Part shown: positions 1 through 5,736 of the stretch, piece after piece
How positions within the stretch are numbered: the first letter of the stretch is position 1
Layout: each line of letters opens with the position of its first letter
Origin: DATLZC01 sp037444005
GTDB taxonomy: Bacteria > Chloroflexota > Dehalococcoidia > DSTF01 > JACRBR01
Length of the DNA stretch: 8,253 bases
NCBI GenBank assembly: GCA_037444005.1
Contig: JBBING010000097.1
Coordinates: 1-8,253 of the forward strand
Direction: 5' to 3'
Program-made: the position numbers and the translations under genes
Notes under the pieces: generated by a model
What the model saw: the letters and a program-made list of their open reading frames with translations, nothing else
Told to the model about the DNA's origin: nothing
The model's database searches: none

Positions 1-77
1 AAGCCGAACGCGACCGCCAGGATGGTGAAGGTGGCCGCCGTCACGATCCCGAGGGTCAGCTCGCGGCGCCGGCTCAC
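1..77 (-). CDS. Partial membrane-anchored protein, N-terminus only
   Basis: A GTG at 77-75 opens a frame that runs off the left edge of the window, so only about 25 residues are visible. They read MSRRRELTLGIVTAATFTIL and continue AVAFG. A basic Arg cluster followed by roughly 18 hydrophobic residues fits a signal anchor or first membrane helix. The start is supported by GGAGG six bases upstream and by the 4-base GTGA overlap with the stop of the preceding glycosyltransferase gene, a typical sign of translational coupling. The two genes are probably co-transcribed. The family cannot be told from this fragment: a polysaccharide or cell-envelope membrane protein is plausible from the neighbour, and an MCE/MlaD-like N-terminus is another possibility, but neither is demonstrated. 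Confidence 0.6.
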   Translation of the reverse strand, partial: MSRRRELTLGIVTAATFTILAVAFG

Positions 78-1447
78 GGCGCGCCTCCCAGAATGACCGT
101 CGGGACGGCGCGCGGCTCCGGAGAGGGCCGCGCCGTCGCGCCCTCAGCCTCGACCGGCGGGCGGGATCTGCGGGAGAGCCACACGCACAGGAACAGCAAC
201 GCCGCCAGCGCCAGCGCCGTCGGCGCGATGGAGGTCTCGCGAGCGATGGGGAAGTGGTACGCGAGGAGCGCCCACCCCGCAGAGAGCGCCGCCGCAACGG
301 CCAGCCGCTCGCGGCCTGCAGTCCCCGCGAGCAGAAGAAACGCCGGCGCCGCGGCGACGATGACGTCTTGCCGGTACACGTGCGCGTTGACGAGGATCGA
401 CGCGAGCACGACGGCGGCGTACCGCGTCGCGAACCGGGGGCCTTCGACCGTCCATGGCCCGGCCCACGCGAGCGCGACAGCGGCCAGCGTCGGAATCGAC
501 AGCGCCAGCGACCACGCCGTCACGGCGTCGTGGTGCCCCGGCCCCAATAGCGTCCGCACGAGGCCGTTCCACCCGAACATGCCGGCGATGGAGATGCCGT
601 TGGCGTTGTCCCACGTCGCGGCCTGCCACAAAAACGCGGGATACGTCCACAGGACGGACACGCCCGACGCGGCCACCGACAACGCCACCCACACGGTCGC
701 CACGGCGCCGAACCCTTTGAGCGCGTCCCATCGCCGCTTCCACAGGAGCGCCGCCACAGGGATCAGGGCGTAGTTCGGCTTCAGGAGCAGCAGCCCGAGG
801 AGCGCGCCCCCCAGCCGCTCGCGACCGGACGCGAACGCCGCGAACGCGGCCGCGAACGCGAAGAACAGCACGAACGAGGGCTGGCCGTGGAAGAAGGTGT
901 CCCGGACCGGCTGGAACGCGGCGAGCATCCCCAGCAAGACCCACGCGCCGGGAACGCCGAGGCGCGAACTCCGCCAGAGCAGGGCCACGCCCACTGCCAG
1001 CAGCCCCGTGGTCAGTGCGAGAACGACGGCCGCCGCCGTGCCCGGCGGCAGCCACGTCAACGGAACGAGTGCGGCGGCGAAGGCGGGCGGATTGAAGTAC
1101 GGCAGGAGGGGCGCCTGCTCTCGCGGCCGCTCGTAGACGCGGGCCTCCTCCTCATGAATCGCATCGAGGTCGTACAGTTGGTCGCCCCGGCCGTCGCGGA
1201 CCAGACGCGCCGCGGCGTAGAACACCCCGAAATCGTCGAGCGCCGGACCGGGCGCGCGTTCGTTCGTGAGCGCGGGGAACAACGCCGGGTACAGGGCGAG
1301 CCAGAGGCCGACGGCCAGCCACAGGAGCGCGCCCGCTGCGGCGGCGCCGAGGCCATCGGTGAGATGATGGAGCCAGCGCCAAGCGGGCAACGCCACGCGG
1401 AGCGCGCTGAACCGTCGCAGGGACAGCGAACCCGGAAAGACCGTCAT
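74..1447 (-). CDS. GT87-family (DUF2029) polytopic membrane glycosyltransferase
   Basis: A 457-residue, very hydrophobic protein predicted to sit in the inner membrane with about ten helices, the first near residues 33-57. Features typical of GT87 are an early acidic pair in a DDFGVFYAAARLVRDG segment (residues 71-86), a PYFNPPAF motif (116-123), HGQPSF (188-192) and LLKPNYALIP followed by WKRRW (221-240). Characterised GT87 members such as mycobacterial PimE transfer mannose from polyprenyl-phosphate-mannose to lipid or glycan acceptors on the outer face of the membrane, using an Asp in the first periplasmic loop. D71 or D72 could be that residue, by analogy only. The substrate is unknown. 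The ATG at 1447 has AGAGG five bases upstream. The C-terminal tail (about 425-457) is hydrophilic and rich in Pro and Arg. The stop overlaps the next gene by GTGA. Confidence 0.85.
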   Translation of the reverse strand: MTVFPGSLSLRRFSALRVALPAWRWLHHLTDGLGAAAAGALLWLAVGLWLALYPALFPALTNERAPGPALDDFGVFYAAARLVRDGRGDQLYDLDAIHEEEARVYERPREQAPLLPYFNPPAFAAALVPLTWLPPGTAAAVVLALTTGLLAVGVALLWRSSRLGVPGAWVLLGMLAAFQPVRDTFFHGQPSFVLFFAFAAAFAAFASGRERLGGALLGLLLLKPNYALIPVAALLWKRRWDALKGFGAVATVWVALSVAASGVSVLWTYPAFLWQAATWDNANGISIAGMFGWNGLVRTLLGPGHHDAVTAWSLALSIPTLAAVALAWAGPWTVEGPRFATRYAAVVLASILVNAHVYRQDVIVAAAPAFLLLAGTAGRERLAVAAALSAGWALLAYHFPIARETSIAPTALALAALLFLCVWLSRRSRPPVEAEGATARPSPEPRAVPTVILGGAP

Positions 1448-1625
1448 CGACGCCTCTAGTCAGACAACGTCGCTCGCCGAACCGAATTTCAGTTGTCGGG
1501 GGTTGGAATGAACGATTCCGCAGCGCGGCGGAGAGACCATGGGAGAAGCTCCACAGGCTCCCCCCTATGACAGCGTTCCGATTGTGCGATGGCGGGGAAA
1601 TCGGCCGCCGATGGCGGCGTCGCGA

Positions 1626-1654
1626 ACGTTACCATAAAAACGCGCGTCCGTCAA
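1626..1654 (-). promoter_or_regulatory. Possible leftward promoter for GT87 gene
   Basis: On the minus strand TTGACG (1654-1649) is followed after 17 bases by TAACGT (1631-1626). The -35 matches the sigma70 consensus at five of six positions, the -10 at only three. It lies in the AT-rich patch of the intergenic region and would give a 5' UTR of roughly 170 bases before the GT87 start. This is the best candidate I found for that direction, but it is weak. Confidence 0.3.
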
Positions 1655-1727
1655 TCGCATCCGGCCGCGAAGCCTTGCGCCGCATGGTTCGCTTCCGCTC
1701 CTCCGACGCGAGGAGACGCCGCGCGGG

Positions 1728-1756
1728 TCGACGAGCCGCCTAGAAGGCGTCACAAT
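1728..1756 (+). promoter_or_regulatory. Putative leaderless promoter of FAD oxidoreductase gene
   Basis: TCGACG (1728-1733), a 17-base spacer, and CACAAT (1751-1756), each matching sigma70 consensus at four of six positions. The -10-like hexamer ends six bases before the GTG at 1763, so the expected transcription start coincides with the start codon. The same geometry recurs at two other GTG starts in this window. The spacer contains a small palindrome, CGCCT-AGA-AGGCG (1737-1749), which could be an operator. Confidence 0.5.
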
Positions 1757-1762
1757 ACTCGC

Positions 1763-3061
1763 GTGACAGCGAGCCCGTCCACCGCAGCCATCGAAACGGT
1801 CGCGCTGCCCGCGCGGCGGGTCCCCGTTACGCGGCGGTGCGACGTGCTCGTGGTAGGCGGAGGCGCCGCCGGACTCGCCGCCGCCATCGCCGCCGCCCGC
1901 CAGGGAGCCCGGACGGCCCTGGTCGAGCGCTACGGCTATCTAGGTGGACTCGCCTCGGGTGGCCTCATCATTCTCCTCCTCACTCTCGACGACGGCCGTG
2001 GCCGCCAGGTCGTCGCCGGCCTCTGTCAGGAGCTGGTCGAGCGTCTCGACCGCCGGGGCGCCGCCTTCTACCCGCCGCCGGACGAATGGGGCAGCGCCGA
2101 CGACGCCCTCATCGAACGCTACCGGCGGTGGGGCCTCGTGTGGGGATCGGGTCCCCACAGGGTGCGTTACTCCGTGGCGTACGACCCCGAGGAGTTCAAA
2201 TTCGTGGCCAACACCTGGGTCGCGGAGGCGGGCGTCGAGCTCCTCTTCCACCGCTGGGCGGTCGACCTCGTGCGGGACGGCGACCGCATCACGCACGTGG
2301 TGTTCGCGTCCAAGGGCGGCCTCGAGGCCATCGCTGCCGACGTCGTGGTCGACACCACAGGAGACGGCGACGTCTTCGCCATGGCCGGCGAGCCGTTCGA
2401 GCTCGAGACCGTCCACCCGTGGCTGTGGTTCCGCATGGCCAACGTGGACTTCGAGCGGGCGCGCCGCCGCGGACCTGATGGCGAGGGCGGTTTCTTCTTC
2501 CGGACGGTGCGCCCGGGACAGGCGCTCCTCCCATGGGGCGCCGCCGGCCGCATCGAGCGGCGCATCGACGCGACGAATCCGGACGACCTCACCTACGCCG
2601 AAGTCGAATGCAGACAGATGGTGATGGCGGAGGTTGACCGGCTGCGCGCGCAGGTCCCGGGCTTCGAAGAAGCGTACCTCACCGACGTCGCCCTCACCCT
2701 CGGCGTGACCGAGAGCCGCCGCCTGCAGGGCCGCTACGTCCTGGCCCGCGACGACCTCGACCGCTCGTTCGAGGACACCGTCGCCGTCACCGGGCATTGG
2801 ACGAAGTACGACTGCGTGTACAGGATCCCTTATCGCAGTGTCTTGCCCCGCGGGGCGCGCAACCTGCTCGTCGCCGGACGCTGCATCAGCGTCGACCATC
2901 GCGTCCACCACGCGACGAAGGAGATCCCGGCCTGCTTCGCGACGGGCGAAGCCGCGGGCGTTGCCGCCTCCATCGCCGCGGCCCGCGGCCTCTCCTGCGC
3001 CGACGTGCCCGTCGCCGACCTCAGGGCCAAGCTCCGCGCTGCAGGCGCCATCGTCGACTGA
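1763..3061 (+). CDS. FAD-dependent oxidoreductase (FAD_oxidored / PF12831-like)
   Basis: A 432-residue flavoprotein. The N-terminal Rossmann fold shows the dinucleotide-binding motif VVGGGAAGLAAAIAAARQGA (residues 30-49), then LVERYGYLGGLASGG (53-67), as in the FAD_oxidored group. A central DTTGDGDVFAMAG segment (197-209) and a C-terminal LLVAGRCISVDH...CFATGEAAGVAAS block (368-403) complete the FAD site. The substrate cannot be predicted: family members are mostly uncharacterised oxidoreductases. The protein is probably cytosolic; I see no signal peptide. I chose the GTG at 1763 because the Rossmann fold begins about 28 residues later and a -10-like hexamer sits exactly where a leaderless start needs it. 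An ATG at 1589 in frame would add 58 residues of Arg/Ala-rich sequence lacking domain character. There is no Shine-Dalgarno at 1763, as expected for leaderless mRNA. Confidence 0.85.
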   Translation: MTASPSTAAIETVALPARRVPVTRRCDVLVVGGGAAGLAAAIAAARQGARTALVERYGYLGGLASGGLIILLLTLDDGRGRQVVAGLCQELVERLDRRGAAFYPPPDEWGSADDALIERYRRWGLVWGSGPHRVRYSVAYDPEEFKFVANTWVAEAGVELLFHRWAVDLVRDGDRITHVVFASKGGLEAIAADVVVDTTGDGDVFAMAGEPFELETVHPWLWFRMANVDFERARRRGPDGEGGFFFRTVRPGQALLPWGAAGRIERRIDATNPDDLTYAEVECRQMVMAEVDRLRAQVPGFEEAYLTDVALTLGVTESRRLQGRYVLARDDLDRSFEDTVAVTGHWTKYDCVYRIPYRSVLPRGARNLLVAGRCISVDHRVHHATKEIPACFATGEAAGVAASIAAARGLSCADVPVADLRAKLRAAGAIVD

Positions 3062-3078
3062 CCTCGTCCACAGGGAGC

Positions 3079-3108
3079 TTGACAGTGGTAGTACATCTGT
3101 TCTACTCT
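3079..3108 (+). promoter_or_regulatory. Strong sigma70-like promoter of the radical SAM gene
   Basis: A perfect TTGACA -35 (3079-3084), an 18-base spacer and a TACTCT -10 (3103-3108) lie 18 bases past the stop of the FAD gene. Transcription should begin near 3115, giving a short leader with GGGGAGG (3127-3133) five to six bases before the ATG at 3138. It has the best -35 seen in the window. The spacer is almost entirely occupied by an 18-bp dyad listed separately, which implies the promoter is repressible. Confidence 0.75.
3088..3105. promoter_or_regulatory. 18-bp operator dyad in radical SAM promoter (BlaI-like or LexA-like)
   Basis: GTAGTACATCTGTTCTAC has the dyad form GTAG-n-ACA-nn-TGT-n-CTAC, with all seven outer and inner pairs complementary. 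It sits between the -35 and -10 and overlaps the first bases of the -10, so a bound protein would block RNA polymerase. The core TACA-TC-TGTT is one base from the BlaI/MecI/CopY-type TACAnnTGTA. The inner 14 bases at 3090-3103, AGTACATCTGTTCT, fit the published cyanobacterial LexA consensus RGTACNNNDGTWCB. Which regulator binds cannot be settled here; no repressor gene is in the window. Confidence 0.65.
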
Positions 3109-3137
3109 CGGGACAGATCGCGTCCGGGGAGGCCGTC

Positions 3138-4031
3138 ATGCCCGAGGTCTATTTCGAAGAAATCGAATGCCGGTCCGCGCTGAACCGCGTTCATGCGCCG
3201 GGTCTGTCGTTCCGTTGGAGCCTCAACCCCTACCGGGGCTGTCAGCACGCCTGCGTCTACTGCTTCGCGCGCGGCACCCACGAGTACCTGGGCTACGACG
3301 CCGGCCGCGACTTCGAGCGGCGCGTCGTCGTCAAGGTCAACATCGCCGAAGCCCTCCGCCGCGACCTCGCCAGACCCTCGTGGGCCCGCGAAACCGTCGC
3401 CGTCGGCACCGCATGCGACCCGTACCAGCAGGCCGAGATGAAGTACGGGCTCACCAGGCGCTGCCTCGGCGTCATGCTCGAGTTCGCGAACCCCGTGAGC
3501 CTGATCACGAAGTCGCCCGCCGTCACCAGGGACCTCGACCTGCTCCAGGCGCTGTCCGGCGTCGCCGACGTCAGCGTCGCCTTCAGCGTCAGCACGCTCG
3601 ACCTCGACGTGTGGCGGCGGATCGAGCCGGAGACGGCGAATCCGTGGAAGCGGCTCGAAGCGATGGCCACGTTGGCGCGGGCCGGCGTCCGCACGGGGGT
3701 GCTGCTCGCGCCCATCCTGCCCGGTATCACGGACGACCCGGCGAATCTCGAAGCGGTGGTGCGCGCCGCCGCCGACCACGGCGCGTCCTTCATCGGCGAC
3801 GTCGTGCTCCATCTCAAGCCCGGCTCCAGGGAGTGGTTCATGCCGTTCCTGCGCGAGGCGTATCCGCACCTCCAGGAGCGGTACTGGAAGTTCTACCGCG
3901 GTCCGTACGCGCCCAGGACCTACACGTCCGAGGTGCACGACGTGGTCCGCCGGCTAAAAGAGCGCTTCGGCATGGCCGCTCGCGAGTCTACTCCGGTCCG
4001 CCGAAGAGGACAGCTTCAGCTCGCCATGTGA
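3138..4031 (+). CDS. Radical SAM protein, Rv2578c/PA0069 family (SplB-related)
   Basis: A 297-residue protein. The motif NPYRGCQHACVYCFARGTHEYL (residues 30-51) carries the cluster cysteines C35, C39 and C42 in CxxxCxxC spacing, which bind a [4Fe-4S] cluster and S-adenosylmethionine for 5'-deoxyadenosyl radical chemistry. VGTACDPYQQAEMKYGLTR (89-107) and LITKSPAVTRDLDLL (122-136) are also typical of this group, which falls in COG1533 with spore photoproduct lyase. The reaction of Rv2578c/PA0069 proteins is not established. The relation to SplB suggests a nucleic-acid substrate but does not prove it. The C-terminal tail (about 282-297) is basic and lacks recognisable motifs. The ATG at 3138 is fixed by GGGGAGG upstream and by its own promoter; in-frame sequence further upstream lies inside the FAD gene. 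The operator-like dyad in the promoter points to conditional expression, possibly in DNA damage. Confidence 0.88.
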   Translation: MPEVYFEEIECRSALNRVHAPGLSFRWSLNPYRGCQHACVYCFARGTHEYLGYDAGRDFERRVVVKVNIAEALRRDLARPSWARETVAVGTACDPYQQAEMKYGLTRRCLGVMLEFANPVSLITKSPAVTRDLDLLQALSGVADVSVAFSVSTLDLDVWRRIEPETANPWKRLEAMATLARAGVRTGVLLAPILPGITDDPANLEAVVRAAADHGASFIGDVVLHLKPGSREWFMPFLREAYPHLQERYWKFYRGPYAPRTYTSEVHDVVRRLKERFGMAARESTPVRRRGQLQLAM

Positions 4032-4041
4032 CCCCGCGTCG

Positions 4042-4070
4042 CTGCGCCGTGCACAGGCGAGGGGTACACT
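4042..4070 (+). promoter_or_regulatory. Leaderless promoter of cysteine synthase-like gene
   Basis: TACACT (4065-4070) is a good -10 ending six bases before the GTG at 4077, so transcription should start at the start codon. A weak -35, CTGCGC (4042-4047), lies 17 bases upstream. GGTACACTGCC at 4063-4073 recurs exactly at 6542-6552 in another promoter. The -10 sits in the loop of a large palindrome. No Shine-Dalgarno precedes the GTG. Confidence 0.6.
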
Positions 4071-4087
4071 GCCCTCGTGCACGGCGC
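4044..4087. repeat. Interrupted 16-bp palindrome enclosing -10 and GTG start
   Basis: Outer arms GCGCCGTGCA (4044-4053) and TGCACGGCGC (4078-4087) are perfectly complementary. Inner arms CGAGGG (4058-4063) and CCCTCG (4072-4077) are also perfect, with a 4-base bulge (CAGG, 4054-4057) on the left and an 8-base loop (4064-4071) containing the -10. The right arm covers the GTG start codon and the first codons. It could act as an operator or cruciform in DNA, as a weak terminator for the radical SAM gene (there is no T-tract), or as an RNA hairpin that hides the start codon in read-through transcripts. Confidence 0.7.
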
Positions 4088-5009
4088 GGGCGTCCTGCAT
4101 CTCATCGGCCACACCCCGCTCGTCGAGCTTCGGCACTGCTCGCCGAAGCCAGGCGTGCGGCTTTTCGCGAAGCTCGAAGGCTTCAACCCCACCGGAAGCC
4201 TGAAGGACCGCATCGTGCTCGCCATGATCGAGCGCGCCCGACGGGAGGGAGCCCTCCGGCCCGGCGACACCATCGTCGAGGCCAGCACCGGCAACACGGG
4301 CATCTCTCTCGCCATGATCGGCCGCGCCCTCGGTTACCGGGTGAAGATCGTCGCGCCCGAGAACATCTTCCCCGAGATCCCCCGGATGCTCGCCGTCTAC
4401 GGCGCGGAGGTCGTCTGGGTGCCCGCCGAGCTCGGCGTGCCCGAGGCCATTCGCGTCGCCGGCGAGATCGCGCGCAACGAAGGCGCCCTGATGCTCGACC
4501 AGTTTTCGAACGACGCCAACTGCCGGGCGCACTACGAGACCACCGGCCCCGAGATCCTGGCGGACCTCCCGGAGGTCGACGTGCTGGTCGCCGGCGTGGG
4601 CACCGGGGGAACCATCATGGGCGCGGGCTCCTTCCTCAAGGAGCGGCGCCCGGGCGTCCGCCTGGTCGCCGTCGAGCCCCACCCCGGAAGCCATCTTCAG
4701 GGCCTCACGACCTTGGCCGAAGGCTTCATCCCGCCCCTCCTGGACCTCGACCTCCTCGACGCCAAGATCCTCGTGCGAAGCTCGAGCGCCTTCATTGCGG
4801 CGGCCGAGGTCATGCGGCGGGAAGGCATCTTCGCCGGCGTCTCCTCCGGCGCCGTCCTCCACGCCGGTATGAAGTTCGCCCGCAGGCTCGACCGCGGCAA
4901 CGTGGTCCTCATCTTCGCGGACGCCGGGTGGAAGTACCTCGGCACGAACCTGTGGACGGCGCCGCCGCATCCCGAGGAGGAATCGCTGGACGATACAATC
5001 TGGTGGTAA
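4077..5009 (+). CDS. Cysteine synthase-like PLP enzyme (CysK/CysM family)
   Basis: A 310-residue fold-type II PLP enzyme of the usual length for O-acetylserine sulfhydrylases, which make cysteine from O-acetylserine and sulfide in the cytosol. It shows IGHTPLVEL (10-18), FNPTGSLKDR (36-45) with the Schiff-base lysine K43, the substrate loop EASTGNTGISLA (68-79), the phosphate-binding GVGTGGT (173-179) and VSSGA (255-259), whose Ser would contact the pyridine nitrogen. The family also contains cystathionine beta-synthases and other beta-replacement enzymes, so the exact donor and acceptor are uncertain. I see no added regulatory domain. The GTG start is placed by the leaderless promoter and by the conserved HLIGHTPL beginning eight residues in. 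The 3' end, encoding DDTIWW, carries the -10 of the next gene. Confidence 0.88.
   Translation: MHGAGVLHLIGHTPLVELRHCSPKPGVRLFAKLEGFNPTGSLKDRIVLAMIERARREGALRPGDTIVEASTGNTGISLAMIGRALGYRVKIVAPENIFPEIPRMLAVYGAEVVWVPAELGVPEAIRVAGEIARNEGALMLDQFSNDANCRAHYETTGPEILADLPEVDVLVAGVGTGGTIMGAGSFLKERRPGVRLVAVEPHPGSHLQGLTTLAEGFIPPLLDLDLLDAKILVRSSSAFIAAAEVMRREGIFAGVSSGAVLHAGMKFARRLDRGNVVLIFADAGWKYLGTNLWTAPPHPEEESLDDTIWW
4994..4999 (+). promoter_or_regulatory. Probable -10 element (TACAAT) for the AT-hook protein gene
   Basis: TACAAT matches the consensus at five of six positions and lies in the last codons of the cysteine synthase-like gene. It would start transcription near 5006, leaving a leader of about 17 bases that still includes AGGAG (5011-5015). 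I see no convincing -35 at 17 bases. The downstream small gene may thus be transcribed both from here and by read-through. Confidence 0.4.
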
Positions 5010-5022
5010 GAGGAGAGCCGTC

Positions 5023-5232
5023 ATGGAGAGCATCTTCGGCATCCGCCGGCGGACCCGCCGACTCCTTCGGGCCGGCCTCGAGACGCTCCGGGACGTCGTC
5101 GACGCCCGCCTCCGGCGCATCGATGAGAAGCGGCAGCGACTCGCCGCTCGAGGGCGCGAGACGAGCCCCGCGGCCGGGGCTTCCCCTGCGCCTCGCCGTC
5201 GCGGCCGTCCGCGCAAGCTCGCGACCCAGTAG
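5023..5232 (+). CDS. Small basic protein with C-terminal AT-hook
   Basis: A 69-residue, Arg-rich protein that I do not recognise as a named family. Residues 1-42 look like amphipathic helix (IRRRTRRLLRAGLETLRDVV, then DARLRRIDEKRQRL), possibly a short coiled coil. A Ser/Pro/Ala linker (48-57) leads to RRRGRPRK (58-65), which contains the GRP core of an AT-hook flanked by basic residues, a motif that inserts into the minor groove of AT-rich DNA. A small nucleoid-associated or accessory DNA-binding role is therefore reasonable, but inferred. AGGAG seven bases before the ATG supports translation. The gene begins 13 bases after the cysteine synthase-like stop and ends two bases before the next ATG, so it looks like part of a short operon with the RpiB-like gene. 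The basic tail could alternatively bind RNA. Confidence 0.7.
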   Translation: MESIFGIRRRTRRLLRAGLETLRDVVDARLRRIDEKRQRLAARGRETSPAAGASPAPRRRGRPRKLATQ

Positions 5233-5234
5233 CC

Positions 5235-5729
5235 ATGCGCATCGCGTTCGGCGCGGATGACCGGACGGCGTTGACCGATGCGCTGGTCGACGAGCTGCGC
5301 CGCCGGGGCCACGACGTGAAGGTCTACGGTCCGCCCGCGGGCGAGCCGCTGCAGTGGGCCGACGTCGCGGTCGCCGTGGCCCGCGACGTGGCGTCGGGGA
5401 CGGCGGACCAGGGCGTGCTGCTGTGCTGGACCGGCACCGGCGTCTGCATGGCTGCGAACAAGGTGCCCGGCGTACGGGCGGCGCTGTGCGGCGACGCCGA
5501 GACGGCGCGCGGCGCCCGCGCATGGAACGACGCCAACGTCCTGTGCATGAGCCTGCGCACCACCACGGAGATCCTCGCGCGGGAGATCCTCGACGCCTGG
5601 TTCGCCACCACGCAGGTAGACACGACGGAACTCGAGAGCATCGAGAAGGTCCGCGACCTCGACCGGCAGCGCTCCGAAGCGCCGGCCGGCACGGGGTCGG
5701 CGCGACCCGACGCTGCCGAACCCGTATAA
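5235..5729 (+). CDS. RpiB/LacA/LacB-family sugar-phosphate isomerase, divergent active site
   Basis: A 164-residue protein. Its core (1-140) matches the RpiB/LacAB fold: MRIAFGADD (1-9), ASGTADQGVLLCWTGTGVCM (53-72) with the catalytic cysteine C64 in C-x-T-G-x-G, AANKVPGVRAALCGD (73-87) and NDANVLCMSLR (98-108). Canonical members isomerise ribose-5-phosphate with ribulose-5-phosphate, or galactose-6-phosphate. Two hallmark histidines are absent: the S/CDH near the N-terminus is ADD here, and the HND is WND (W97). The usual DYPDYA is replaced by LQWADVA (38-44). This suggests a subfamily with a different substrate or mechanism. The tail after about residue 145 is low in complexity, and its codons contain the promoter of the next gene. 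The ATG follows the AT-hook gene stop by two bases and has no clear Shine-Dalgarno, implying translational coupling. Confidence 0.82.
   Translation: MRIAFGADDRTALTDALVDELRRRGHDVKVYGPPAGEPLQWADVAVAVARDVASGTADQGVLLCWTGTGVCMAANKVPGVRAALCGDAETARGARAWNDANVLCMSLRTTTEILAREILDAWFATTQVDTTELESIEKVRDLDRQRSEAPAGTGSARPDAAEPV
5694..5708. repeat. 15-bp palindrome overlapping -35 of the YqeK-like gene
   Basis: GGGTCG-GCG-CGACCC, a perfect 6-bp inverted repeat with a 3-base centre, lies in the last codons of the RpiB-like gene. It overlaps the position where a -35 for the next promoter falls (5702-5707). It could be an operator, or chance in a GC-rich low-complexity coding tail. Confidence 0.4.
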
Positions 5730-5730
5730 T
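5702..5730 (+). promoter_or_regulatory. Leaderless promoter (perfect TATAAT) of YqeK-like gene
   Basis: A perfect TATAAT (5725-5730) ends six bases before the GTG at 5737, so the expected transcription start is the start codon itself. A hexamer at the -35 position, GCGACC (5702-5707), is weak. The -10 begins within the last RpiB-family codons and overlaps its stop. No Shine-Dalgarno is present. This is the clearest leaderless case in the window. Confidence 0.65.
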
Positions 5731-5736
5731 CTCCGC

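Larger units (their letters stand above)
1448..1762. other. Divergent intergenic region between GT87 and FAD oxidoreductase genes
   Basis: A 315-base gap between divergent genes with no convincing ORF. It holds a small perfect inverted repeat (GGAAT at 1505-1509, ATTCC at 1515-1519, 5-base loop), a GACAAC/GTTGTC pair (1463-1468 and 1492-1497), and an unusually AT-rich patch around 1630-1640 in otherwise GC-rich DNA. The right end carries the proposed FAD-gene promoter, and the AT-rich patch may belong to a leftward promoter. The frame of the FAD gene stays open back to an ATG at 1589, but that stretch has no domain-like sequence and is treated here as non-coding. Confidence 0.6.

Noticed and set aside
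1589..1762. An in-frame ATG at 1589 giving the FAD oxidoreductase a 58-residue N-terminal extension
   Set aside because: The extension has no domain or signal-peptide character and covers the intergenic AT-rich patch; the GTG at 1763 has a leaderless promoter and sits at the expected distance from the Rossmann motif.
2838..3137. Extension of the radical SAM frame 100 codons upstream into the FAD gene
   Set aside because: The ATG at 3138 has a strong Shine-Dalgarno and a promoter starting transcription near 3115; the upstream part is low-complexity shadow sequence.
1940..3139. Long antisense open frame (399 codons) opposite the FAD gene
   Set aside because: A GC-rich shadow of the real gene: the sense strand carries clear flavoprotein motifs and the antisense product has none.
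3167..5260. A 697-codon plus-strand frame across the radical SAM and cysteine synthase genes
   Set aside because: The product is Arg/Pro-rich nonsense typical of an off-frame in high-GC DNA, while both genes beneath it are strongly recognisable.
3954..5312. Antisense open frame of 452 codons opposite the cysteine synthase-like gene; likewise 4909-6234
   Set aside because: Shadow frames with biased composition and no motif; the plus-strand genes account for the region.
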